A stretch of 47,935 nucleotides of DNA from Seison nebaliae (GCA_023231475.1 JALJEE010002819.1:1-47935); one strand, 5' to 3'; counted from the stretch's first letter, positions 34,687 through 46,152 are shown. Notes: generated by a model from the letters alone, not told the origin. Made by a program: numbers and translations.

Positions 34687-35400
34687 TTAGTTAAATTTAG
34701 AAAGTTTCATCGTTTCAATCGCAAGTTTATTATATTCTATTCTTAATTCGTTATCTTCTTGTTTCCATAATTCATCCGAACCTTCAACCGGTAATTGTGC
34801 AACAATATCTTGAAGCGAATGGAAAATATTTGTAAATTGTTTATTAACATTTTTTATACATGTTTCAATATCGGTGATTGTTGAGGATAAATGTTCTGTG
34901 GAACGATTATTCTTCCGTTGGACATTGATTACATTCTCATAAATTAATTGGAATTGGGAGGATTTTTCTTGACATCTATCAAGTGATTTATATTGTTTGG
35001 AAACGATTAACGAATCTCCTTCAATCATATATTGGTGGAATCTTAATGAATATAATGTCAGTGGTGAATATCGTGAAGTGACTTCTTCGTTAATCTTCTC
35101 TTCATTTTTATTAAATGAAATTTTCGGATCTACGTGGGAAGAATTATTTTGATCGAATATACTTCTCAAATTAAATATCGTCGATGATGAATTCATTCGA
35201 CTCTTTATTGATTGATTTGGAATTAATGGGGGACAGACAGATAATTTATAAAAATCATCAATTTCTTTCAATGCTGAACCACGATCAATTTCCGATTGTT
35301 CATTTATTGTTGTCGACGTTTCACCCGAATGAACAACACGAATATCGGGATGATATTTGGAATTTGGTGGCACGTCTACAGTAGAATTTTCATTTCCCAT
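34687..35400 (-). CDS. borcs5: BORC complex subunit 5-like (myrlysin), N-myristoylated
   Basis: Intronless, 237 residues. MGNENS at the start is a good N-myristoylation signal, as in human BORCS5 (MGSEQS). A disordered N-terminus is followed by a short PPLIPNQSIKSRMNSSST block resembling the family's FQPLLKGLLSGQTS, then helical, probably coiled-coil sequence ending ITDIETCIKNVNKQF, IFHSLQDIVAQLPVEGSDEL, which parallels the family's LNSMLPEGERLEPF ending. BORC sits on the lysosome surface and recruits Arl8 to move lysosomes along microtubules. The myristate anchors this subunit. The match is by pattern rather than high identity, so another small myristoylated coiled-coil protein remains possible. 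Confidence 0.6.
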   Translation of the reverse strand: MGNENSTVDVPPNSKYHPDIRVVHSGETSTTINEQSEIDRGSALKEIDDFYKLSVCPPLIPNQSIKSRMNSSSTIFNLRSIFDQNNSSHVDPKISFNKNEEKINEEVTSRYSPLTLYSLRFHQYMIEGDSLIVSKQYKSLDRCQEKSSQFQLIYENVINVQRKNNRSTEHLSSTITDIETCIKNVNKQFTNIFHSLQDIVAQLPVEGSDELWKQEDNELRIEYNKLAIETMKLSKFN

Positions 35401-35989
35401 TGCCTTCCCAAACAGAATAGAAAGTAAAATTTTTATTTGACGGGAAGTATCCCAAACAATTAAATGTTGATAATTATTTCCTAAAAGAAATTATATCTTA
35501 GCTATTATTAAGCTAAATTTTCAAAGAAAACTTTTCCAAAATTTATTTTGAAATTTATCTTAATTATACCAATCGGATTCTTTTTGCCAATCATTAACGA
35601 TGATTTTTACCTAAAAAATTTTTTTTTGTTATTGCACATAATTTTTTTTATCTGTTACTCAATAAGTTTAGCGATAAATTATAGCTAAAGGTAAATAGAT
35701 CTACTAAAACATTTGATGTTACCCTGAAATTTTTTTTATTCGAATAAACGTCATGTTTTTGATATAGAGTTTAATTCGATATGAATTACTTAAATGGTTT
35801 TTACTAAAGCTTTTAATTTTTTAGATTAATTTCAAGTTTTTTCCTTGAAAATTTCTTTGATAAATTGTATAAACCAGAAAGTGGTAAAATAATGTTAAAG
35901 TTTTGTTGAAAAGTGAATGAGAATTGTTTTAGTTCTACGAAAAGAGTAGACCTGTTGGATTTTCATTTTCTGTTTGTTTTCGTTTTAAT
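35401..35989. other. Intergenic, no gene seen
   Basis: AT-rich spacer upstream of the BORCS5-like gene, which should contain its promoter. Nothing else is supported. Confidence 0.4.
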
Positions 35990-36226
35990 ATGGTAGTATC
36001 TAAAGAGAATATTGACATGAATGAAAAACGGAAATCAAACGACTCTCCCAATACGAACAATAAGAAGATGACAGATAGTAAACAAAGGAAAATGGAAAAA
36101 ACTACTGAAATGAAAGTTCAAGATCTACCGAAAAAGTTTCATTTTTCAGTTTTAATTATTATTGGACTAAACAATTTTGGGGCTATTTCTTTTACTTTTA
36201 GATACTATCGAACATCAGGAATATGA
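35990..36226 (+). CDS. Candidate 78-residue Lys-rich protein (weak)
   Basis: Frame from ATG 35990: a Lys/Asn/Ser-rich hydrophilic half (SKENIDMNEKRKSNDSPN, KKMTDSKQRKMEKTTEMK) followed by a hydrophobic stretch (FHFSVLIIIGLNNFGAISF) that could be a membrane segment. No TATA box, splice support or family match. Its AT-rich composition makes chance possible. Confidence 0.25.
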   Translation: MVVSKENIDMNEKRKSNDSPNTNNKKMTDSKQRKMEKTTEMKVQDLPKKFHFSVLIIIGLNNFGAISFTFRYYRTSGI

Positions 36227-36273
36227 TTGTATGCAAAAAACAAAAAATATGTTGCGAACCTAAAAGTTCTTTA

Positions 36274-36420
36274 TCAATAATTCTAACAATTTAAGTAAAG
36301 TTTCAATAAATCTAAAACTGCTTTTAATTTCAATGATTCTAAAAATTTAAATAAAATCTCAATTATTCTAAAACTTCTTTTAATTTCAATGATTCTAAAA
36401 GTTTAAATAAAATTTCAAAA
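36274..36420. repeat. 56-bp tandem repeat, about 2.6 copies
   Basis: Units start at 36274, 36330 and 36386 with TCAATRATTCTAA and run through TTTAARTAAARTYTCAA and CTAAAACT. Period is 56 bp and the third copy is partial. It lies just past the glycogen synthase stop on that gene's downstream side. Confidence 0.8.
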
Positions 36421-36470
36421 AATAAATTGCTAATAAGCATCAGAAATACTGTGGGGTCAATTTGGGAATT

Positions 36471-38927
36471 TTAAGTTTCTAAAGTTGTTTCTTCTTCATC
36501 ATCATCGTCGTCATCGTCGTCTTCATCAAATTCTTTATTATTAATATTTTTCACTTCATTTTCTTCATCTAACTCTTTGAATGGAGTACTACGTCCACTG
36601 TTGTCACTTGAAAGTGATGTGGTTGATCCGGTTCTCATGAGAATTGATGGCGTTGGTGTAACAGCTAAAATATCCATATTATTCTTAGCGTCACCCAAAC
36701 AATTATTGGCCGTTCGTACATGTGGTGTACTTATATGAATATCTGGATATGTTCGATTAATTGCCATAGTTCTCGCTTTATAATAATAAATGCCAAGAGT
36801 ATGCCAATCTAATAATTCACTTAATCGTTCTGTTCGATTTCGTTGAATGATACGTTGTCGTCGATTCAATTTAGAGAAACTATATAAAATTTTAGTTAAT
36901 TGATCGGCTGTTTCATGTGGTGAACGGAATCGTCGATCAACTACATAAATTCCATATGGTTCCGTTTCACTTAATAACTCTTCCATAAAAGCTCCAAATC
37001 CCGATACGTTTGTCGATACATTCGGTATTCCCATAACCGTACATTCAGCCGGAGTATAACCCCAAGGTTCGTAATATGAAGCGAAAACACCCAAATGGCA
37101 ACCGCGAACAAATTCTTCATAAGAAATTGGAAATAATGGATTAGTTTCATTAAGGAATTCGGGATGATAAATTATTTTCACACGATCTGTTGCCAAATTG
37201 AAAAGTTTATGTTTTCGTAGGGCATTCAATATCTTATCATTCGCATCATCAATTACATTATGTGTACAAATTGGTGGTAATGTATTTCGTTTGGATGATA
37301 AGAGACATTTCTTTATACTAATCAAATCACTTGCCTTCAATATATTTTGTTCGGTTGGAAGATAACCTTTGAGACATGACTCATATAATCGTTCACCAAT
37401 CACTTTTTGTAAGTCGTTCAAGTTATCTCTCAATTGTTTAGTGATTGCTTGACCTTGCAATGATTCCACATTGAAATTATTCGTTTTAGTTGGAAATATT
37501 AGGAAAGCGATTACCGTTATATCGCTGTTTGATTCGATTAATAAACGATTTAATCTCGCTAATGATTCCAGAAATAGATCGACTCCTTTATTCTCAAATT
37601 CATAGCGACCAGCACTAAACACATAAATCGTTTTATCTAATGAAAAATCATAATGGCCAAAAAAATGACCACGGACAAATTCGTTAATTTTATCTTTACT
37701 TTTCGCATGCAAATTTTGAAATTCATGTAACGCCGTATATTTCTTCACATTCAATCCATTCGGGGTAACAACATCTGCTTCCCGTTTCAATAAATATTTT
37801 GCTTCTAATGCTGTTATGTTGGAGACGGTACAGAATACATGAGAACAATGAGCGGCCGCACGTTCTAAACAATATTTATGATAAATTTGTCTTTCACCTG
37901 CCTCCCTATCCGTATCGAATTTGGAGAGATTATTATAAAAATCAACTTTTCCTGCACATAAATATCTGCCCAACATCGTCGCATGTGTACTGAAGATGGT
38001 GGCAATGGCAATTTTCCATGTTCGAATGAAAAGTAAACCGATTCCTGATTGCCATTCATGATAATGGGCTACGATACAATTCTTCTCTCGGAAACGTTGC
38101 AAATAATTTTGTGTTTCAATATTTTTTTGAAAATCGTCTTTCATTTGCATAGCAACAACAGCTGACAAACTGTTGAGTCTTTGTAATTTCATCGTTGAAT
38201 CAAATTGACATGATAATTGATCAGTCTCTTCGTCATCAGTATAATGAGAATATTCTGATTCTGTATCGGAATCACCTGTTTTCATAACAATTGGTAATTT
38301 AGTTTTAATATAAGTCTCTCGCAATTCACTTAATTGTCTCTGAAATTCTTGAAGGAACCAAGCAGTTGCAGCACCGAAGAGAATGGCATCATTACATTCA
38401 TCATCATATTCAGGAAGAATAATTTTAGAATTTGTAAATAAATCTTTCCTCCATTCAGGTAAGCGATGACGAATTGAATCTAAATGAAATAAAACTACTT
38501 GAGGATAACCATCAACAAGCCAATTGCCATACGAAGCGTCTAATCCATTCTTTCTTAAGATTTCGATTGTTATCGCCACAGGATTATGAGGATTCGTCGC
38601 CGTCTTTAAATCTACTTCCAATCGAACATTCTTCTCAGTGTACTTTCCCAACATGACATATCGTTCTCCATATTCACTGACGGTAACAGGAACTTTAGTT
38701 CGAATTACTGTGTAAATCCCACCAACTACCCAGAAAATGAAGAAAGTAAATGAGAAATGAAAGTAAAATAAAAAATAAAATTTACCTTTATTCGCTACTT
38801 CATTTGATATCTCAAATAACCATCTATTCATCAATATCGAATTGTGACCATTATCGAGAAATTGGTCGAAGGCATAACCTTCGATTTGTTTCAAGCTTTT
38901 CGCCGCTTTCTTTATTCGATTTAACAT
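36471..38927 (-). CDS. GlyS: Glycogen synthase (GT3)
   Basis: Two exons (38927-38786, 38725-36471), 798 residues. Family blocks: SNEVANKVGGIYTVIRTK, VAHYHEWQ, IFSTHATMLGRYLCAG, GERQIYHKYCLERAAAH, TPNGLNVKKY, FVRGHFFGHYDF, FSAGRYEFENKGVDLFLE, and the catalytic YEPWGYTPAECTVMG with its two glutamates. The arginine cluster RRQRIIQRNRTERLSELLDW, which senses glucose-6-phosphate, is intact. The enzyme extends glycogen from UDP-glucose in the cytosol. The tail is Ser/Thr-rich (GSTTSLSSDNSGRSTPF) then acidic. Oddities: an insert of about 75 residues between LQEFQRQLSELRE and VAHYHEW, an N-terminus without the usual RTLS-type phosphosite, and a 60-nt intron (38726-38785) that has no stop and keeps frame. 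Confidence 0.96.
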   Translation of the reverse strand: MLNRIKKAAKSLKQIEGYAFDQFLDNGHNSILMNRWLFEISNEVANKGKFYFLFYFHFSFTFFIFWVVGGIYTVIRTKVPVTVSEYGERYVMLGKYTEKNVRLEVDLKTATNPHNPVAITIEILRKNGLDASYGNWLVDGYPQVVLFHLDSIRHRLPEWRKDLFTNSKIILPEYDDECNDAILFGAATAWFLQEFQRQLSELRETYIKTKLPIVMKTGDSDTESEYSHYTDDEETDQLSCQFDSTMKLQRLNSLSAVVAMQMKDDFQKNIETQNYLQRFREKNCIVAHYHEWQSGIGLLFIRTWKIAIATIFSTHATMLGRYLCAGKVDFYNNLSKFDTDREAGERQIYHKYCLERAAAHCSHVFCTVSNITALEAKYLLKREADVVTPNGLNVKKYTALHEFQNLHAKSKDKINEFVRGHFFGHYDFSLDKTIYVFSAGRYEFENKGVDLFLESLARLNRLLIESNSDITVIAFLIFPTKTNNFNVESLQGQAITKQLRDNLNDLQKVIGERLYESCLKGYLPTEQNILKASDLISIKKCLLSSKRNTLPPICTHNVIDDANDKILNALRKHKLFNLATDRVKIIYHPEFLNETNPLFPISYEEFVRGCHLGVFASYYEPWGYTPAECTVMGIPNVSTNVSGFGAFMEELLSETEPYGIYVVDRRFRSPHETADQLTKILYSFSKLNRRQRIIQRNRTERLSELLDWHTLGIYYYKARTMAINRTYPDIHISTPHVRTANNCLGDAKNNMDILAVTPTPSILMRTGSTTSLSSDNSGRSTPFKELDEENEVKNINNKEFDEDDDDDDDDEEETTLET

Positions 38928-39779
38928 TCTCTTTCTTGAAGAAATTATCCTTTTAATTTTTTTTCCAATCCAATCAAAAAATTAAGAGAAATTTAATTTT
39001 TATCAAGTAGAGAATAATCGTTAAAGAAAGTTAAACGAATTTCCCTTTATCAATTATTTAAAAGAAACAATTCTGGTTCAGATAATTAACTCCCCATATG
39101 TAATAATATTGGGCTACTTCTTCTAAATTGTTGTACTTTCGAACGTTCCAACTTAATCCTAATATAAATTAATAACTCTAACTTAATAAATTAATATAAA
39201 TCTTAATCTAACTAATACCTAATACCTCTCCAACATAATTTACTATCAATTGAAAAGATGAGTTAATGTCACAATTGTCAATATGAACTACGGTAGAAAA
39301 TCCGACTGACTTCAAAACTCAATGTTATAAAATTAACATAGGGATTTAGGATAGAAAGGATTTAATTTCAACATATTAATCAAATCATTGGGATGATAAA
39401 GTTAATTAATTGATTTTATTTTTATTTTAGGAATATATCTTGTCAATCTTTTTCCTTCACATTGTTGTTATTATTTTTATATTATTTGAAAATTTTCTAA
39501 TATTATATAGAACAGATTATAAGAAATTTGAAATATAATATCAGACGATTTGGCTCTTAAGAACAGCCAAATATCAAACTCATTTATTATAACTGTTTCA
39601 ATTCACAGTTACTTTATGTTATTGAAAGAAATCCTAGAAAACGGTCAATTATGTAATTGAACCTTTAATCAAAAAGAATTGTTTATAATTTGTTTATAAT
39701 TTTGCTGTTCAAAAATATATTTGATAACGGATTGATAAAATAAATTGAGCGAAATAGAAAAAAGAATGGAATGATGAAA
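38928..39779. other. Intergenic, no gene seen
   Basis: AT-rich spacer between glycogen synthase and ATP7, both on the minus strand. It includes a small hairpin with 8-bp arms (ATTTGGCT/AGCCAAAT) near 39548-39572. No gene. Confidence 0.4.
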
Positions 39780-42700
39780 CTAATAATTATTCCAACGAAG
39801 TTTCTTCAGCAATTTCAAGGAAGACATATTCGTTTTATGATTTTGTTGTTCTTCGTCAATGATTACTCCTTGTAAATGTTCATTTAGACCACGATAAACA
39901 ACAATATTTTCTTCATCTAAATTAAGTGCATCATCTACCAACGGTTCATTAACCGATAAATGAGTTCTTCGATCCTTATCGACATGTTGGAGAGCAACTC
40001 TCTTCAAATAATTCGAATTCATTAATTGTTGGATTGTCGGTTTTTTCCATCTAACAATAAGATAACAATATTAATTAAGAAACAGTAATTAACTATCAAA
40101 ATTATAATGACTAACAGTTTAAGCATAAGAGATGAAGTAACAACGGAGACAGATGATAATGCCATAGCAGCAGCAGCCATCCATGGTTGTAAAGCAATTT
40201 TAACTGGAAGAAATAAACCGGCGGCTAAAGGAATTCCTATCATATTGTAAATAATAGCGAAGAAATAATTGATTCGAATTCGTTTCATTGTTGCTTTCGA
40301 TAAATCGATCGCTGCAATTACGTCTAATAAATTTGAATGCATAAGAACAATATCAGCAGCTTCGATTGCTACATCAGCCCCAGTACCAATTGCAATTCCA
40401 ACATTTGCTTGAGCTAATGCTGGTGAGTCATTAACACCATCACCCACCATAGCTATTTTATGAGATGAAGGAAATTGTTTTTGCAATTGACGAATCTTTT
40501 CTGCTTTTTGTGATGGGAGAACTTCGGCAAAAACAGTTCGAATACCGATTTGTTTAGCAACAGCTTTCGCTGTACGAACATTATCTCCTGTCAATAAAAT
40601 TACATTAATTTTCATTTCATGTTCGAGTGTATGAAGTGCAAGAAAAGCTTCATTCTTTATTGGATCCATTATAGTTAATAAACATTCAATTGATCCATTA
40701 ATTGAACAGAAGACAACTGTACAACCATTCATCTCTTCTTCTCTTCCTTTATAATCGATTTCTCCATTTAATTCAATATTATGATTCTTCATCAATTCAC
40801 GATTTCCAATTAGAATATCATATGTATCATTTCCATCTTCTAACAACTGAGTTGTTGAATCATTTTTAGATTCTAAAATATCGATAATAATCGATGATCG
40901 ATTAGTTGGCACTGGCACATCAGTATCAGAGACTGGTGATAATAACAGAGGATCATTTAATGGTTGTTTATCTGAAAAATGCTTATTCAATTTAATTTGA
41001 CATTTAATTCCACATCCTGGTAATAATTGGAAATTTTCACTTGCTCCAAAAACTTTCTCATCTAAATAATTTTCACAAAATTTCACAATTGCCGTCGCTA
41101 AAGGATGTTCGGAATTACGTTCGGCTGTCCCTATTAATGTTAATAATTTGGTCAAATTCGTTTTTGAATTTCTTCGTAGAATTTTCGTTACTTTTGGTTG
41201 TCCTTTTGTTATTGTTCCAGTTTTATCGAATACTATCGTTTTCGTTTTATGAGCAGTCTCTAATGGTTCTCCACCTTTGATTAGGATTCCTTTTGTTGCA
41301 CCTGCACCTGTTCCCACCATAATTGCTGTTGGAGTAGCTAAGCCTAAAGCACAAGGACAAGCGATAGACAAAACGGTGATTGCGAATCGAAATGAATATT
41401 CGAAAATATTCTCCATTTTATTTCCTGTAAGAAATATTGATTGTTCATGTTTACCGAAAAGCCAAGACGTTTGTTTTGATAGCCAACCATAGAAATAATA
41501 ACCGATAAATATCCAAGTGAATAAAGTGACAAGACTACAGATACAAATGAATGGAACGAAAACACCAGCAACACGATCAGCCATTGCTTGAATTGGTGCT
41601 TTGGATGTTTGAGCTTCTTCTACTAATCGTACTATCTGATTAATGGCCGTGTCATTTCCAACATTGGTAGCTTTCATAAATATTAAACCATTCTGATTAA
41701 TTGTTCCACCTAATAATTGAGATTTTCCACTTTTCTCTACAGGCATCGATTCTCCACTTAACATCGATTCATCAACAGATGTTATTCCTTTGATAACGAA
41801 ACCATCAACAGGAATTTTCGTTCCAGGTAAAACTTTCAAAATATCGCCTCGATGAATTAATTGAACGTCGATATTTCTTTCTTGCATATCTTCCTTCTCA
41901 TAATTCTCAACAAGAATTCCTTCTATTGCTTGCAATTGAATCAATTTCGATAATGCTTCAGATGTTTTCCCTTTAGCGATATATTCTAACCAACGTCCTA
42001 ATGTCACGAAAACCATCAACATTGGTGTTGTATCGAAAAAAGTGATTGGTGAGTATTTCCGTCTTAATGTCATTGATATGATTAGAATGATAATAGAATA
42101 TGAATATGAAATAGTCGTTGCTAAAACAATGAGAACATCCATATTTAATGAACAATTCCGTATGGCAATATATGCATGTCTATAAAATTGTCTTCCCCCA
42201 TAAAATTGGACAGGTGTCGCCAATAAGAATAATAGGAGATTAGGTAAATCTAATCCATCCATAATCATCACATTATGATAATGATGAGATGTTACCATGA
42301 AGAATATCATAACAATCAATGCAGGAACACCGAAAATAAGTGAAGCTAAAAAACTTCTTTTCCAAATTTTTTTCTGTTCATCATGACTTAAATTACTAAT
42401 AATATCATTGTGTTGATCGGCGAGAAATGCATCGAATCCCATCGATTCAATTTCTTCAATGATTTCTCGTGGTCCTGTATAAAAAGGATCATATTGAACT
42501 CGACCGGAATTTGTTGTTAAATTAACTTGAATCGATTGAATTCCTTTAACATTCTTCACATTCGACTCGATCGTATTAACACAAGATGAACATGTCATTC
42601 CATTTATTCTCAATTTAATTTCATGAAATTGATTCATCGAACTCTTTGTCAATATCGTCGTTTTGAATGACAATTGCTTCTCAATCATATCTCTAATCTC

Positions 42701-43866
42701 TTCATCATTAATTCTTTCTTTATCATATCGAACTTCTGCTTTCCCTGAGATCAATGAAACAATAATCGATTCAACTCCATCAATTTTCTTTACAATTCTT
42801 TCAACATTTGACACACAAGATGAACATGTCATTCCAGATATTTTCAAAAAACAAACAGCATTTTCAGTAGTAAACGACGTCTCTGCTGTATTCATTGAGA
42901 AAGTGGAAAATTTCCTTTGTTTCTCCAATTTCTTATCATTGTCGATCTCTTTCAAATATTTAAATTTTCCAGTTTCATAATAGAATGGGAAATAATTGAA
43001 ATTTCTTTTGAAATTATTTAGTGTTTGTCCAGAGAAGAAGAAAGACGAATGATATGTTATACTATTGTCAAATAATTTATTCAAATTCCACATAACTTTC
43101 TTGTCAACAAATTTCTTCAAGTTCTCCACAATTTTCTTCGACTCATTCTTCCTCAATGTGATGAATTGAAGTCGAATGAATTTATGTTTGTCAATATGCT
43201 CATGGATCTTAATATCGATCAGATCAAGAATTGTTGAATAATTGATAATTGATGAGGAGCGTATACTTCCAATAATTTTAGTAGTCATTTCATTGACCGA
43301 TTGGAATTGAGGAGATATATTGAATAAAAGTATCAAAGTAGAATAAATTTTTCTTTCACTTTTCTCATTCGATGATGAGTCTCGAAGTATTGTCCTTTCC
43401 AATTCTGTTTCTGGAAAATATAATTTATTCAATATCTTCCCATTATTGTTCTCTTTTTCTTCTTCTTCTTCTTATTTCAACAATATTCATTTTTATTAGA
43501 AAAACAAAATAAAACTTTTTCCTTCAAAATAAACAGATGTGTTCGGTATTAAAATTTCATACGTCTCAATTAGAAAGACATCGAATCCGAGATCATAAAT
43601 TATTTCCTGTAAATCTTCCCAACCAACTTTCTCATTGTCATGCAAAATTAAACACGTTTCAAATTCGAGAGAAATCTTTAAAATAAAAAAGTTGACAATT
43701 TGCTTGAGAAAATGTGAATAACTTCTATGAATAAAACTGCAGAAATTTCTTGTAATGAAATCTCAATGTTCTTTGTACAAGAAGAACATGTCATTCCAAT
43801 TACGACGAAATCCGTCGAGAATAAATGATTGATATCCGTCATATCCATATCGATGGTATTTGTCAA
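39780..43866 (-). CDS. ATP7: Copper-transporting P1B-type ATPase (ATP7)
   Basis: Four exons (43866-43738, 43675-43516, 43410-40116, 40050-39780), 1284 residues. Three heavy-metal domains carry GMTCSSC (Cys27/30, 292/295, 370/373). Eight membrane helices are expected, with the CPC motif (IACPCALGLATPT, Cys781/783) in the sixth. Cytosolic motifs: SGES (A domain), DKTGTITKG (Asp825 is phosphorylated), SEHPLA (His865), GDGVNDSPALAQAN. The last helices have YNMIGIPLAAG and MALSSVSVV. It pumps Cu(I) into the secretory pathway or out of the cell. About 190 residues separate the first two metal domains, and part of this could be a metal domain that lost its CXXC. The join 43516/43410 is the least certain: it uses AAA/GTTTTA as donor. 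Confidence 0.94.
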
Positions 43867-45215
43867 TGATAATTATTCATTTGAATGAGAAATAATCAAA
43901 AATAAAAAGAAAAAAATCTTTAATTTAATCACATTAGCTAATGATTTGAGAGGAGGAAATATTCTTACTAATATTTCTCCGATGATTAGTAAATCAACGA
44001 TTTTATGTAAATAGTACTTTGTACTGTAAATAGGATGAAAACCGGGGGTGGTTAAATTACATAAAGAAATTCATGTTTCACAATTCGTTGATGAAAATAA
44101 AAAGAAACAACATTTAACTTTATCGAAATTTATAAAGGAGTTTATTTGTTATTAGAATTTAATTTACCGTATCATTATATAATCATAAAATTAATACATG
44201 GCATGTCTCCAATAAATACGTTGCTATCAAAATGAAGATATTTAGTAAACTTTCTTATTAAAAAACTATAAGAAAACATTAATAGTTTCTTAAGTAAATG
44301 ATAATTGAAGTTTCATCAATATTTAGTTAAGTGAAATTAAGTAAGTAGTCTCTGATGTTCAACATTTAAAATATAATTAAAGAACTGAATTAATCGATTT
44401 CATATCATCTTTATAAAGTTATCACATACCCATTATTATCATGCCGCCCACCATTAATTGATAGAAAGAAATATTTTTAATAACAATTTTAATCAGAATC
44501 ATTAACAAGAAGTATTTACTTCCACGAAATGAAGTTATTAAGAAGTTAGCGACCATTCAAAATTGGATGTTTTTGATGAAGATTATTGAAATATTTAAAT
44601 CACGATTTTATTGGATATTTGATTCATGGATGAATCAGAGAATTTAACATCAATTTTCGATAGTTCATTCTCTAAGTGTAAGTTGAAAGCTTCAGTTTGA
44701 CTCTCATATCAATGAGACTTGTGTTGATGTTGATGACCAAGTCTACATGACTGGTCCTTCTTACCCAAACGAAATACATTTACCCGAATGAAATATGATG
44801 ATTGTCGGGAATCAAGTATTCGAAGGAGAATTCATCTATCAATTCTCTTGCATTGTACATTGTAGAATGTAGATAGCATGTAGATAGCAATATTCAGAGT
44901 ATTATTCTTTGCATTAAAACTTATCAAATGCTAACAAGTCAATGTTTATCAGTTATAGGTATTAAAAGGTGGTGATCGCAATAAACTAAACCATGATGTA
45001 AAATAATTTATGGCTGATCCAGAAATGCAAAAATACCACTTTTAAAAAATGCTCGATAAAACCGCAAATAAAAGAAGGAAAATCGAATAGAGAATAGGAA
45101 ATATTAATTTTATTCATTATACAAAATGATTCAAATAATTCATTAAATATGTAAGATCAAAATTTAATTTTCAAAAAAAATAGTTATATTTGAATGAAAG
45201 AATTTTCTTTCTATT
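43867..45215. other. Intergenic, possible decayed coding sequence near 44690-44880
   Basis: AT-rich spacer upstream of ATP7. Around 44690-44880 base composition is more balanced and the minus strand reads in one frame through EFSFEYLIPDNHHISFG, a stop, then WVRRTSHVDLVININTSLID. This may be a gene relic. No complete frame is supported. Confidence 0.3.
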
Positions 45216-45222
45216 TATATAA
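45216..45222 (+). promoter_or_regulatory. Possible TATA box before the Gly-Tyr repeat array
   Basis: TATATAA lies 54 nt upstream of the ATG at 45270 that opens the Gly-Tyr array, the same TATA-to-ATG distance as at the giant gene and the small candidates. In DNA this AT-rich it may be chance. Confidence 0.25.
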
Positions 45223-45269
45223 TGGAAAAGATAATAATTTATATTTAAATTTTAAAAAAAAATTTTACC

Positions 45270-46152
45270 ATGGCGGTGGTTATGTTCGGTGGTGGCTAGG
45301 GTCGGAGTTATTGTGGTGAAGATTATCGTAAGGGTTATTCTGCTGTTGGTTATCGTGATAACGGTTATCGTCGAAGTTCTCGTGATAGTGGTTATCTTCG
45401 TGGTGGTTATATTCGTGATTATCGTGGTGGTGGTTATTATCCTGGTTATCATGGTGGTGGCTATCTTTGTGGTATCATGGTGGTGGTTATATTGGAGGTG
45501 GTTACACTCGTGGTGGTTATATTGGAGGTGGTTATATTCGTGGTGGTTATATTGGAGATGCTTATATTCGTGGTGGTTCCATTGGAGGTGGTTATATTCG
45601 TGGTATCATGGTGGTGGTTATATTCGTGGTGGTTATATTCGTGGTGGTTATATTCGTGGTGGTTATATTCGTGGTGGCTATATTCGTGGTGGTTATATTG
45701 GAGGTTATCTTGGAGGTTATCTTGGAGGTTATCTTGGAGGTTATCTTGGAGGTTATCTTGGTGGTTATCTTGGTGGTTATCATGGAGGTTATCTTGGAGG
45801 TTATCTTGGTGGTTATCATGGAGGTTATCTTGGAGGTTATCTTGGTGGTTATCGTGGTGGTTATCGTGGTGGTTATCGTGGTGGTGGTTATCGTGGTGGT
45901 GGTTATCGTGGTGGTGGTTATCGTGGTTGTGGTTATCGTGGTGGTGATTATCGTGGTAGTGATTATCGTGGGGGTTACATTCGTGGTTACTATGGGGGTG
46001 GTCATTTTGGTGGTAGTAATCTTCATGGTTATTTAGGTGGCGTTTATCGTCGTGGTAATTTTAGTGGTGAAGATCGTCGGAATCATTGTGGTGGTTATGT
46101 GGTGTATGTTATCATCAGCTTATGCAACCTAAAAGTAAATGAAGAAAGTTAA
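45270..46152 (+). pseudogene. Gly-Tyr (GGY) repeat array, frame-broken coding minisatellite
   Basis: About 790 bp of GGTTAT-based 12- and 15-bp units encode GGY repeats (IRGGY, LGGY, HGGY, RGGGY) on the plus strand. The GGY reading moves from frame 3 (to about 45470) to frame 2 (45471-45605) to frame 1 (45605 to about 46100). Both steps fall at the word GGTATCATGG (45471-45480, 45602-45611), where a T is missing from the usual GGTTATCATGG. The start at 45270 meets a stop after nine codons. There is no signal peptide exon. GGY-rich proteins are common in arthropod cuticle, eggshell and silk. This is therefore a relic, a minisatellite grown from such a gene, or a live gene with sequencing errors in the repeat. 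Confidence 0.6.

Noticed and set aside
39548-39572. Small perfect hairpin with arms of 8 bp.
   Set aside because: Such short palindromes are expected by chance in about 48 kb of AT-rich DNA.
43389-43432. Reading ATP7 as starting at 43432 within the long frame.
   Set aside because: That codon is TTG, and 43411-43412 is a clean splice acceptor that joins in phase to two upstream exons carrying the first GMTCSSC domain.
45592-46026. Minus-strand Thr/Ile-rich frame over the GGY array.
   Set aside because: It is the complement of the same short repeat. Composition alone keeps it open, and the GGY reading on the plus strand is more like known proteins.
46089-46139. Good minus-strand splice-acceptor-like tract (cttttag) at the right end of the GGY array.
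   Set aside because: All three frames after it meet stops within about 11 codons, so no minus-strand exon is supported.
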